From NCBI GenBank assembly GCA_964400165.1, contig CAYNSX010000003.1:1-64000 (forward strand): a stretch of 64,000 nucleotides of DNA, written 5' to 3'. Under the pieces are notes generated by a model that saw only the letters and a list, made by a program, of their open reading frames with translations, was not told the DNA's origin and did no database searches. This stretch comes from CAYNSX01 sp964400165. Lineage in GTDB: Bacteria > Armatimonadota > Hebobacteria > CAYNSX01. The translations under genes were made by a program, and so were the position numbers. This document shows positions 7,044-14,352 of this stretch, piece after piece (position 1 is the stretch's first letter; each line of letters starts with the position of its first letter).

Positions 7044-8216
7044 TCAGAACACCCTTTGCAGCCAGCCGCGCTCCCACCAGTCGGCGGCGGCGAGCAGGTG
7101 CGGCGTCGGCTCGAGGAGTTGCACCGCCGGGCCGCCGTCGGCGAAGAAATCGCCCGCGACGGCGCCCGCGTCGCGCCAGCTGGTCTGGACATAACACAGC
7201 CCACTGGCGTCGAAACGCGCTTCGGGCTGCTTGCCGGTGATTTCGGCGGCGATGTTCTCGGCGACGGTTGTGCCGGCAGCCGCGGCGAAGACCGCCGACT
7301 TCGGCAGCGGCTTCGGGCCGCTGGTTGGGATGCTGGTGCAGTCGCCGATGGCGTAGACGCGTTCGAAGTCGGTCGCCAGCGTGCGCTGCTGCACCTTGAT
7401 CCAGCCGCCCTCGCAGCCGAAGGCGTCGCGCACGACCGGCGGCGCGGCGTGCGGCGGGATGAGCAGCAAGAAGTGAAACTTGAACGACGCGCCGTTCTCG
7501 AAGTTCACATACTTGCGGGTGATGTCGATGTCCTTGATGGCGTGGCCGGGATGGAAGGCGATGCCAACCTCGCTCAACATCGCCTGCATGCGCTCGCTCC
7601 CCGCATCGGGCAGCGTCGGGAGCGCCCGCGCTTCTGGCGTGAACAGGTGCATCCGCACGCGCACGCGATGGTCGCGCCACTTGAACAGCCAGTGCAGCAT
7701 CATCCCGATTTCGTACGGCGCGGGCGGGCACTGGTAGGGCGTGCCGGCGATGATGATGAGTAGTTCGCCGCCATCGAAGGTGTCGAGGAACGCGCCGGTG
7801 GCGATGGCGCCGTCGAGCGAATACGGCGTGTGAATGGGCAGCGGGTCGCCGCCTTCTTTGTGCACATCGAGGCCGGGGATGCGCTGCGGCTCCAGCGCTG
7901 CGCCGAGCGACACGACCAGGTAATCGGCGCGCAGTTCCTCGTCGCCGAGGCGGATGGCGCGCGCCTTCGGGTCGATCGCCGTCACCTCGGCCTGGCGGAA
8001 GTCGATGTTGCGCTTCGCCAGGTCATTGAGATCGCGCACGATGTCGGCGGGGCGCTTGGTGCCGAGCATCACGCCCACCTTTGAGTGGCCGAGGTTGTGG
8101 CGCTTGTCCTTAGCGACGAGCGTGATGTTGTGTTCCGCGCCGAGGAGCGCTCGCAGGCGCGTCGCCGCGGTGACGCCGCCCGGTCCGCCGCCGAGCACGA
8201 GGATGTTGGCGCCCAT
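7044..8216 (-). CDS. FAD-dependent oxidoreductase of the sulfide:quinone reductase-like family
   Basis: A 390-aa flavoprotein with an N-terminal dinucleotide motif (LVLGGGPGGVTAA), a central Cys in TPYQCPPAPYE and the second FAD-binding motif YAIGDCTSIP. This layout belongs to sulfide:quinone oxidoreductases and related type II NADH dehydrogenases. The Cys in the P-x-x-C-x-x-A-P-type segment matches one of the redox-active Cys of SQR. Other positions cannot be checked without alignment. Its ATG overlaps the stop of the hydratase gene upstream by one base, so it belongs to the paa transcript. A reductase role in aromatic oxidation in place of the missing paaE is an attractive but unproven idea. 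Confidence 0.8.
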   Translation of the reverse strand: MGANILVLGGGPGGVTAATRLRALLGAEHNITLVAKDKRHNLGHSKVGVMLGTKRPADIVRDLNDLAKRNIDFRQAEVTAIDPKARAIRLGDEELRADYLVVSLGAALEPQRIPGLDVHKEGGDPLPIHTPYSLDGAIATGAFLDTFDGGELLIIIAGTPYQCPPAPYEIGMMLHWLFKWRDHRVRVRMHLFTPEARALPTLPDAGSERMQAMLSEVGIAFHPGHAIKDIDITRKYVNFENGASFKFHFLLLIPPHAAPPVVRDAFGCEGGWIKVQQRTLATDFERVYAIGDCTSIPTSGPKPLPKSAVFAAAAGTTVAENIAAEITGKQPEARFDASGLCYVQTSWRDAGAVAGDFFADGGPAVQLLEPTPHLLAAADWWERGWLQRVF

Positions 8217-9004
8217 CAGTCCCCCGTGAACTCCGGCTTGCGCTTCTCGAAGAAGGCGTCCATGCCCTCTTTCTGGTCGCTCGTCGAGAAGAGGAGATAG
8301 AACATCCGGCGCTCGTAGTCGAGGCCCGCTTCGAGACTGGTATCGAAGGCCTTGAGCACCGACTCTTTCGCCGCCCGGATGGCGACGGGCGACTTGGCCG
8401 CAATCTCCTCCGCCAGTTTGCGCGCCTCCAGCATCAGCACTTCTTTCGGCACGACGCGCGTCACCAGCCCGCGCGCCCAGGCCTCTTTCGCCGGCAGGCG
8501 GACGCCGGTCATCACCATCTCCATCGCCTTTGCCTTGCCGATGGCGCGGGTCAGGCGCTGCGTCCCGCCGGCGCCGGGGATAACGCCGATGTTGATCTCC
8601 GGCTGGGCGAAGAAGGCGTCCTCGGCGGCGACTATGAGGTCGCAGGCCATCGCCAGTTCGCAGCCGCCGCCCACCGCATAGCCGGCGACTGCGGCGATGA
8701 TGGGCTTGCCGATCTTGCGCAGCCGCTCCCAGCGCATCCCGAACGGCCCGCGCAGGAACTCGGCGGGCGTGTGGTGGTGCATCTCCTTGATGTCGGCGCC
8801 GGCGGAAAAGAAGTCGGGCCCGCCGGTGACGATCATCACGCGGATAGCCGGGTCCCGGTCGAAGCGTTCGAGCGCCGCCACCAGCGCCTCCATCGTCTCG
8901 CCGTTGATGGCGTTGCGCACCTGCGGGCGGTTGATGGTGACGAGGCCGAGGCGGCCCTCGGCGGCGGTCAGGATGACATCAGCGGGTGCGGCGGCGGCGG
9001 GCAT
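8216..9004 (-). CDS. Enoyl-CoA hydratase (PaaF-like)
   Basis: A 262-aa crotonase-fold hydratase that adds water across 2-enoyl-CoA. Both catalytic glutamates of true hydratases are visible, in GGGCELAMACD and in PEINIGVIPGAGG. The first oxyanion segment FSAGADIKEM and the C-terminal DAFFEKRKPEF are typical. A GAAGGAG ribosome site lies 5 bases before the ATG. In the paa route this would be 2,3-dehydroadipyl-CoA hydratase. General fatty-acid beta-oxidation is the alternative. Confidence 0.9.
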   Translation of the reverse strand: MPAAAAPADVILTAAEGRLGLVTINRPQVRNAINGETMEALVAALERFDRDPAIRVMIVTGGPDFFSAGADIKEMHHHTPAEFLRGPFGMRWERLRKIGKPIIAAVAGYAVGGGCELAMACDLIVAAEDAFFAQPEINIGVIPGAGGTQRLTRAIGKAKAMEMVMTGVRLPAKEAWARGLVTRVVPKEVLMLEARKLAEEIAAKSPVAIRAAKESVLKAFDTSLEAGLDYERRMFYLLFSTSDQKEGMDAFFEKRKPEFTGD

Positions 9005-9101
9005 AGGCGCTCCTTCGCTATCGAAGGCAGATTCCGTAGAGGCTGGCAGATTCCTGCGAATCGGGGAGATGAGCGAGGAGAGATGAGAGAGAAAAGCGGG
9101 G

Positions 9102-9359
9102 CTAGTCGGTCTCGATCACAGCGACTTTGGTGGAAGGCCGGGGAATCGGTTGTCCGTCCTCTTTGAGCCCATCGATGTGCATCGCAAGAGCCGACCGAAT
9201 GCGACGCAGGACATCGGCCTTGGTGGGTGCGGTTGCGACGCACCCAGGTACATCGGGCAGGTAGGCCGAGAAATTTCGTTCGGCTCTCTCAATGACGACG
9301 GCGTATTTGGTTTTCCTGCCTCCCCGCCTCCCTGCCTTCCTTTGTCCCTTCCCTTTCAC
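9102..9359 (-). CDS. HicB-like small protein
   Basis: An 85-aa protein starting with a GTG that overlaps the paaD TGA (GTGA). The C-terminal 65 residues match the HicB antitoxin core: KYAVVIERAERNFSAYLPD, then VPGCVATAPTKADVLRRI and LKEDGQPIPRPS. HicB antitoxins normally pair with a HicA mRNA interferase. I find no HicA-like frame on either side, so this is a solitary HicB, a common orphan form. The first 17 residues are Lys/Arg-rich. Its coupling to paaD in the slot where paaE is usual is odd. Confidence 0.8.
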   Translation of the reverse strand: MKGKGQRKAGRRGGRKTKYAVVIERAERNFSAYLPDVPGCVATAPTKADVLRRIRSALAMHIDGLKEDGQPIPRPSTKVAVIETD

Positions 9360-9856
9360 AGCGGCTTCATCGCCTCGAAGGGCTGGCGGCAGGCGTCGCA
9401 GATGGCAATCATCCGGCAGAGCGTCGGGCCGAAGGGCGTGTCGAGGCGGGTCTGCTGCGAGCCGCAGTGCGGGCAGGTGAGCGGCTGCGCCAGCGCTTCC
9501 TGCGCGGTCGGCGCGGCGGGGTTGGGCGGGGCGATGCCGATGTCGCGCAGTTTGCGGCGTGCGGGTTCCTCGAGCCAATCCGACGACCAGGGCGGCGAGT
9601 AAGTCACCTCGATGGTCACTTCGCGGAAGCCGGCGCGCTCGAGCGCGACGCGCGTGTCGCGCTGCATCATCTCGAACGCCGGACAACCGATGAAGGTGGG
9701 CGTCAGCACGACGCGCACACTGTCACCCGTCACCTCGACTTCGCGCACCACCTTCAACTCAACAAGCGTCAGGACGGGGATTTCGGGGTCGACGACCCCG
9801 CCCAGCGCCGCCCAGGCGGCGCCTTCGTCGGGGATGGTCTGCAGCGTGGCGCTCAC
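9356..9856 (-). CDS. paaD: PaaD, phenylacetyl-CoA epoxidase accessory protein (MIP18-like)
   Basis: A 166-aa protein. PaaD carries an N-terminal MIP18/DUF59 domain (here VVDPEIPVLTLVELKVVREV) thought to help assemble the iron centre of the epoxidase. The C-terminal Cys-rich end TCPHCGSQQ ... ICDACRQPF is the usual zinc-ribbon-like tail. The GTG at 9856 gives the normal length. A longer frame to 10027 would overlap paaC heavily. It lies 16 bases after paaC. Confidence 0.92.
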   Translation of the reverse strand: MSATLQTIPDEGAAWAALGGVVDPEIPVLTLVELKVVREVEVTGDSVRVVLTPTFIGCPAFEMMQRDTRVALERAGFREVTIEVTYSPPWSSDWLEEPARRKLRDIGIAPPNPAAPTAQEALAQPLTCPHCGSQQTRLDTPFGPTLCRMIAICDACRQPFEAMKPL

Positions 9857-9862
9857 GCCGTC

Positions 9863-9868
9863 AGTGTA
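9863..9868 (-). promoter_or_regulatory. Possible internal -10 element (TACACT) before paaD
   Basis: TACACT ends 6 bases before the GTG start of paaD and no ribosome site is seen. It could be a leaderless internal promoter within the paa strand. The evidence is only spacing and sequence. Confidence 0.35.
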
Positions 9869-9872
9869 ACCC

Positions 9873-10625
9873 CTACCAGGCGGCCTGGGGGATGAGCCGG
9901 CGCACCTGCTGCAGGTCGGTGAGGGCCTGCGTGAGTGCGGGCGTGTGCTGCCCGCGGCGGCCGCCGCAGCCGCTCTGCGGCTTCGGCGCCGGCGGCTGCA
10001 AGCCGGACTGCGTGAGCACCGGCACAACCAGAGCGAGCCACTGCGCGTGCAGCGCGGCGTTGCCGGCGAAGACGCCGTCGCGCACCAGGTCGCCCTCGTG
10101 TTCGAGCGGCTCGAAGATGCCGAAGGCGAGCGGGAACGCGGTGTCGAGCGCGGCGGTCATCCGCTGGTGGCTCTCCGCGGTAGCATCGCCGAGGCGCTCC
10201 ACCCAACTGTGCAGGTGCATCCAGTGGTAGGACTCCTCGGGGCGCACCTTGCCCGCCGCCTCGGCGAGCGGCGTGTAACTCGAATGCACCAGCGACGCGA
10301 GGCGCACCTGCTCGGCGGCGTCGAACAGAAACTGGCGCACGATGGTGAACGCCCAGTCGCCTTTCGGCTGTTCGACGAGGTGACAGCAGCGAAACGCCTC
10401 GGGGCCGCGCAGGAATGCCAGGTGATCGGGATCCTCGCCGCCGAGGTCCTGCCGCAGTTGATACCAGAGGAGCGCGTGGCCGATTTCATCCTGCGCCAGG
10501 TTCGAGAAGGCGATGTCCTCCTCGATGATGGGGGCATGGCCGGTCCACTCGCCGTCGCGGTGGCCGAGGAGCAGTTCGTCGTCCGCCATCGCCAGCAGCA
10601 ATTCCTTCAGGGCGTCATTCGCCAC
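9873..10625 (-). CDS. paaC: PaaC, structural subunit of phenylacetyl-CoA epoxidase
   Basis: A 250-aa ferritin-like helical protein that partners catalytic PaaA in the multicomponent ring epoxidase. The opening ELLLAMADDELLLGHRD and the following SNLAQDEIGHALLWYQ and EESYHWMHLHSWVERLG are characteristic. PaaC is a structural subunit and lacks the catalytic diiron centre of PaaA. The GTG at 10625 overlaps the paaB end by 11 bases, a tight coupling typical of paaABCDE operons. Length matches the family (about 248). Confidence 0.94.
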   Translation of the reverse strand: MANDALKELLLAMADDELLLGHRDGEWTGHAPIIEEDIAFSNLAQDEIGHALLWYQLRQDLGGEDPDHLAFLRGPEAFRCCHLVEQPKGDWAFTIVRQFLFDAAEQVRLASLVHSSYTPLAEAAGKVRPEESYHWMHLHSWVERLGDATAESHQRMTAALDTAFPLAFGIFEPLEHEGDLVRDGVFAGNAALHAQWLALVVPVLTQSGLQPPAPKPQSGCGGRRGQHTPALTQALTDLQQVRRLIPQAAW

Positions 10626-10917
10626 GCTTGGCCTTCTCGGTGCGCTTGAGCGGCGACAGGAAGCCCTGCGGTTCACGAAAACTCTTGTCCATCGAGCGGG
10701 CAAAGAACGGCTCGGACTGCGCCTGCGTGCTCGTCACGACATGGTCGGCGCGCACCACCCAGAGGCCGGTGCAGGGCTGGCGGCGGGTGAACTGGTCGCG
10801 AGCCATCTGCAGCGCCATCTCGGCGTCGGGGGCGTGCACCGCGCCGACATGGACATACGCTTCGCCGGTGCCGGGCTGATGAAAGACTTCCCACGCGGGC
10901 CACTGCGTGTCGGTCAC
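10615..10917 (-). CDS. paaB: PaaB, small subunit of phenylacetyl-CoA epoxidase
   Basis: A 100-aa protein needed to hold the PaaA-PaaC complex together. WPAWEVFHQP, HVGAVHAPDAEMALQMARD and GLWVVRADHV are the conserved features. It begins with GTG at 10917, separated from paaA by 133 bases of hairpin sequence, and ends inside the start of paaC. The C-terminal part (RTEKAKRGE) is a few residues longer than in many homologues. Confidence 0.93.
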   Translation of the reverse strand: MTDTQWPAWEVFHQPGTGEAYVHVGAVHAPDAEMALQMARDQFTRRQPCTGLWVVRADHVVTSTQAQSEPFFARSMDKSFREPQGFLSPLKRTEKAKRGE

Positions 10918-11050
10918 GAGGTCTTCACCGCGCGGCGAAAGGCAACCCCTCCCCCAACCCCTCCCCGTTTACGGAGAGGGGCAGCAACAACTGCCACCCC
11001 ATCCCCAGCCCTTCCCCGTGCACGGGGAAGGGTGACGAAAACAGAGGTCG
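10918..11050. repeat. Hairpin-rich spacer between paaA and paaB
   Basis: This 133-base gap holds two CCCTCCCCG-type palindromes. The second, at 11009-11032, is a perfect 24-base inverted repeat (CCCTTCCCCGTG and its inverse). They resemble the arms of family II repeats. In an operon of subunits needed in fixed ratio, they may set mRNA stability between paaA and paaBC. No gene is present. Confidence 0.7.
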
Positions 11051-12028
11051 TCATCGGGCGCCGTTGGATTGCGCGTGCTTCGCGGCGTGGGCGGTCAGGG
11101 CTTCGCGCACCCACTCGCCGTCGGTGTGCGCCTTGCGGCGGGCGGCCATGCGTTCGGCGTTGAGCGGGCCGTCGCCCTTCACCACCCGCCAGAACTCATC
11201 CCAATCGGGCTGGGTGTAGCGCCACTTCCCGGTGGATTCGTCGTAGCCACAGTCCGGGTCGGGAATCGTGAGGCCGATGGAGCGGATTTGCGGGACAATC
11301 TTCTCGACGAACTCGTCGCGCAACTCGTCGTTGGTGCGCGTCTTCACTTTCCACTTCATCAGCGAGGCGGTGTGCACCGACGCCTTGTCGGGCGGGCCGA
11401 AGAGCATCAGCGCCGGATACCACCAGCGGTCGATCGAGCGCTGCGCCATTGCCTTTTGGTCGGGCGTGCCGGTCGCCAGCACATAAATGAGGTCGGCGCC
11501 CTGCTTCACATGGAAGGCCTCTTCGTAGCAGATGCGTTTCATCGCCCGCGAGTACGGGCCGTAGGAGCCCTGCGCCAGCATCGTCTGATTGAGGATGGCG
11601 GCCTCGTCGATGAGCCAGCCGATGGCGCCGACATCCGCCCACTCCGCAGCGGGGTAGTTGAAGACGCACGAATACTTCGCCTTGCCGGAGAGGAATTCGT
11701 CGAGCATCTCTTCGCGTGACCGCCCCAGCGTCTCGGCGGCGCGGTAGAGGAGCTGGCCGTGGCCGGCCTCGTCCTGCACTTTGGAGATGAGCGTCAGTTT
11801 CCGTCGCAGCGACGGCGCGTACGGAATCCAACCGCCTTCCGGCAGTTCGCCGACGATTTCGCTGTGGGCGTGCTGGCTGATGATGCGCAGCAGGCCGAGG
11901 CGGTATTCGTCGGGCATCCAGTCGGTGGGCTCGATCTTCTCGCCCGCGTCGATGCGGGCCTCAAACGCGGCAAGTTTGGCGTCGTACTCCGGGTCGCGTG
12001 TCTGGTCGTCGGTAGTCTGCGTGCTCAT
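11051..12028 (-). CDS. paaA: PaaA, catalytic subunit of phenylacetyl-CoA epoxidase
   Basis: A 325-aa diiron monooxygenase subunit that epoxidises the ring of phenylacetyl-CoA with O2 and electrons normally supplied by PaaE. ExxH iron-binding motifs are visible at E87-H90 (QDEAGH) and E170-H173 (YEEAFH). The segments NYPAAEWADVG and PDPDCGYDESTGKWRY are strongly conserved. I use the ATG at 12028, since upstream residues in frame look non-coding. Downstream come paaB, paaC and paaD on the same strand. Confidence 0.96.
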   Translation of the reverse strand: MSTQTTDDQTRDPEYDAKLAAFEARIDAGEKIEPTDWMPDEYRLGLLRIISQHAHSEIVGELPEGGWIPYAPSLRRKLTLISKVQDEAGHGQLLYRAAETLGRSREEMLDEFLSGKAKYSCVFNYPAAEWADVGAIGWLIDEAAILNQTMLAQGSYGPYSRAMKRICYEEAFHVKQGADLIYVLATGTPDQKAMAQRSIDRWWYPALMLFGPPDKASVHTASLMKWKVKTRTNDELRDEFVEKIVPQIRSIGLTIPDPDCGYDESTGKWRYTQPDWDEFWRVVKGDGPLNAERMAARRKAHTDGEWVREALTAHAAKHAQSNGAR

Positions 12029-12036
12029 GCCGCCTG

Positions 12037-12042
12037 ATGATA
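12037..12042 (-). promoter_or_regulatory. -10 element (TATCAT) 8 bases before paaA
   Basis: TATCAT ends 8 bases before the paaA ATG, and the short space has no good ribosome site. This is the leaderless pattern seen at several starts here and would begin the paaABCD transcript. Confidence 0.5.
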
Positions 12043-12088
12043 GCAACTTTGCATCAGTTCCCACACTCTACACCCCACACCCGACACC

Positions 12089-13054
12089 CTATTCCAGTTT
12101 CGCTCCGCATTTCCCGCAATGGGTGAACGACTCGGGCAGCGCGTCGGCGCCGCACTGCGCGCAGGTGCGCGTGTACGGCCCCCAGGGCAGCAGGTCGCGG
12201 CCCGCAGTGACGGCGTCGTGCATCTTGGCGTAATCGGGCTGGCGCTTTTCGAGGAACGCCGACATCCCTTCGGCGGTCTCGGGCATCGCGGAGTTGAGCG
12301 TCAGCCACTCGCGGGCGTGGCCGATGGTCAGCCCCCAGGCCAGGTGGCGCCAGAAGTTCATCTGTTCCTTCGTGTAGCGGATGGCGTTGGGCAGTTTCGC
12401 GTACACCATCTCGGCCATCTGCTGCACGGCGGCGTCGAGGTCTTTGCGGGGCACGACCTCATTGACCAGCCCCCACTCGAGCGCCTTCTGCGCCGGGATT
12501 TCCTCGCACAGGAAGAGAATCTCGCGCGCCCGGCGGTCGCCGACGATGAGCGGCAGGAACTGCGTCGCCCCCGCCGCGGCGACGGAGCCGCGGGCGGCGC
12601 CGATTTGGCGGATGTAAGTGTCGTCGGCCATCACGGCCAGGTCGCAGCCGATGTTGAATTCGTTGCCGCCGCCGACGACGATGCCGTTGATGCGGGCGAT
12701 GGTGGGCTTGCCGATGTTGCGCAGGCGGTCTTGCGCATCGAAGAACGCGCCAACCCACTTCCAGTAATCGTGCGGGTGGCGGGTCAGGCCCTCCATATCG
12801 TCCACATCGCCGCCGGTGGAAAATGCCTGGTCACCGGCGCCCGTCATCACCACGACCGCGACGGCATCATCCCAGGCGGCGTCGAGATAGGCGCGTTCGA
12901 GTTCGCGCAGCGTCTGATAGGCGAGCGCGTTGTGCTTCTCGGGCCGGTTGATGGTGACGCGCGCCAGCCAGCCCGACTTCTCGTAGCGGATGTGCGTAAA
13001 GCCGAACGACTCCGGCGCCTGCGCGGCGAAGCCGGTGCGGAAGGCGTCGGTCAT
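12089..13054 (-). CDS. MenB/BadI-like crotonase with C-terminal zinc ribbon
   Basis: A 321-aa protein. Residues 1-280 are a crotonase domain. The segment REILFLCEEIPAQKALEWGL is close to the MenB family (dihydroxynaphthoyl-CoA synthase) and to the ring-cleaving BadI. The last 35 residues carry CAQCG and CGKCG, a zinc-ribbon pair absent from usual crotonases. The zinc ribbon may bind a partner protein, as DUF35 proteins do for thiolases. That is inference. It is the first gene of the run leading to paaA, so it may act on an aromatic or alicyclic CoA ester. The classical hydratase Glu pair is not obvious (GGNEFNIGCD keeps one). Confidence 0.75.
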   Translation of the reverse strand: MTDAFRTGFAAQAPESFGFTHIRYEKSGWLARVTINRPEKHNALAYQTLRELERAYLDAAWDDAVAVVVMTGAGDQAFSTGGDVDDMEGLTRHPHDYWKWVGAFFDAQDRLRNIGKPTIARINGIVVGGGNEFNIGCDLAVMADDTYIRQIGAARGSVAAAGATQFLPLIVGDRRAREILFLCEEIPAQKALEWGLVNEVVPRKDLDAAVQQMAEMVYAKLPNAIRYTKEQMNFWRHLAWGLTIGHAREWLTLNSAMPETAEGMSAFLEKRQPDYAKMHDAVTAGRDLLPWGPYTRTCAQCGADALPESFTHCGKCGAKLE

Positions 13055-13069
13055 CGGCGGCGCACTCGC

Positions 13070-13975
13070 CTACTTCGCGTCGGGGCTGACGCGCTGGTAG
13101 ACCTCGATGGCGAAATCGAACGCGGACGCCACGGCCGGATCGGCCTTCTCGCCCGCGGCCAGCAGCCAGTCGGCGGCGGCCCGGTGCGGGGCGCTGCCAT
13201 AGAAACTCATCAGCGCCCGGCGGTCCTGCCAAAAGGCGATGAGATATTGCCTGGTGGTGTCGCCGACTTGCGCGCTCACCGCGTCGAGGTGCAGCAGCCC
13301 CGGGTCTTTCACCAGCCCTTGCAGGAACGGCTGGATTACCGAGTTGAGTTCGGCGAGGCCGGGGGGCGGTCCGGCAGCGCTCATGCCGCCGCCACCGCCG
13401 CCCATCTTGATTTGCAGTTTGGCGATGGTCATCACCGGGTTGGTGGCGAGCGGAATGCGGAACTGGTCGGAGCCGACATAACTGGGCAGGCCGTCGGCGC
13501 CAATTTCAATGCCGCCGGAGACGCGCTGGTATTGCTGCACCGCGTGACCGATCTTGAGGCCCGAATCTTTGAGCGCCTTCTCGACGGTCGTGTGCGCGGC
13601 GCCCTTCTCGTAGGCCTCGAGCGCGGCCTCGCTCTCCCAAGTCGAGATGAGCAGAACATAGTAGGCGGAGGGCGGCAGTTGGCCAAGGATGCGCGCCTTC
13701 TCAAGATCGACCGTGATGCCGGTGAAGAGGTCGGCGCTCGAGCAGCCCTTCTGTGACTTGAGCGCATCGGCCGCCTGTTTGCCGAGGTCGCCGACGCGGC
13801 CGAGGTCCTGCGGGCCGCTCTCGGCGGTCAGCCACACCAGCACGACAATTGGCTGCTTCTTTTCGATGGGCACCGTCTGGTCGGGAATCTTGGCGCTGCT
13901 CACTGTGACACACAGCGCCGTCAGCGCCGCGGCAACCGCCGCGCGACCGACATGGTGCGTGCGCACTCGAATCAT
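13070..13975 (-). CDS. Secreted protein with two ABM-like ferredoxin-fold repeats
   Basis: A 301-aa protein with an N-terminal signal peptide (VAAALTALCVTVSSA). The two halves look like tandem antibiotic-biosynthesis-monooxygenase (ABM/EthD-like) domains, each with a strand-helix pattern such as YYVLLISTWESEAALEAYEKG and RQYLIAFWQDRRALMSFYG. A glycine run (GGGGGG) lies near residue 190. Such domains bind or transform small aromatic compounds or serve as dimer scaffolds. An extracytoplasmic copy is uncommon. Its ATG overlaps the TGA of the EthD gene upstream (ATGA). The function is not known. Confidence 0.6.
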   Translation of the reverse strand: MIRVRTHHVGRAAVAAALTALCVTVSSAKIPDQTVPIEKKQPIVVLVWLTAESGPQDLGRVGDLGKQAADALKSQKGCSSADLFTGITVDLEKARILGQLPPSAYYVLLISTWESEAALEAYEKGAAHTTVEKALKDSGLKIGHAVQQYQRVSGGIEIGADGLPSYVGSDQFRIPLATNPVMTIAKLQIKMGGGGGGMSAAGPPPGLAELNSVIQPFLQGLVKDPGLLHLDAVSAQVGDTTRQYLIAFWQDRRALMSFYGSAPHRAAADWLLAAGEKADPAVASAFDFAIEVYQRVSPDAK

Positions 13976-14277
13976 CCCTGCACCTCCGCGAAGACGAATG
14001 TGACCAGCCCTTTGGCGAAGCCCATCAGGTTGGCGCCCGCCGCCTTGCCTTCCTCGGACACCATCGCCGCCTGCATCTCCTGCGCCGACTCGAAATACAG
14101 TTCCGCCATCCGATAATACGGCGCCGGGTGGCCGGTGGGCGTGCCGGTGAAGCGCGTCGTCTCCAGCCGCACCAGGCCGGGCATCAGCCGCGCCAGGGGC
14201 ACATGCGTCTCGGTGTACTGGCGGTCGAAGCCGGCGGGGTCGTCGGGGCGGGTGAAGAGGGCGACGAGTTTGACCAT
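13972..14277 (-). CDS. EthD-family small protein
   Basis: A 101-aa protein of the EthD fold (dimeric alpha/beta barrel). Key features are MVKLVALFTRPDDPAGFDR, the YTETHVPLA segment (the Tyr-x-x-x-His-x-x-x-A pattern of EthD) and a final GLVTFVFAEV. EthD was described with ether-degrading P450 systems. Many homologues sit in aromatic or quinone-related pathways without known roles. I start it at the ATG at 14277, which gives the family length. It is coupled to the secreted ABM-like gene by a 4-base overlap. Confidence 0.75.
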   Translation of the reverse strand: MVKLVALFTRPDDPAGFDRQYTETHVPLARLMPGLVRLETTRFTGTPTGHPAPYYRMAELYFESAQEMQAAMVSEEGKAAGANLMGFAKGLVTFVFAEVQG

Positions 14278-14352
14278 GCGCGTGCCTGTGGAGTTCGCCC
14301 TGCGTCCATCACTTCCTGTGGACGAGCCGCGCGGCAAACGATGGTGCGACAA

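Noticed and set aside
7031..7204. Upstream start for the nuclease-like gene
   Set aside because: Translation there overlaps the end of the flavoprotein gene and is Ser/Arg-rich shadow sequence. The conserved part starts after the ATG at 7030.
9005..9101. HicA toxin partner for the HicB-like gene
   Set aside because: The 97-base gap has no frame of HicA size and the flanking genes are an enoyl-CoA hydratase and paaD.
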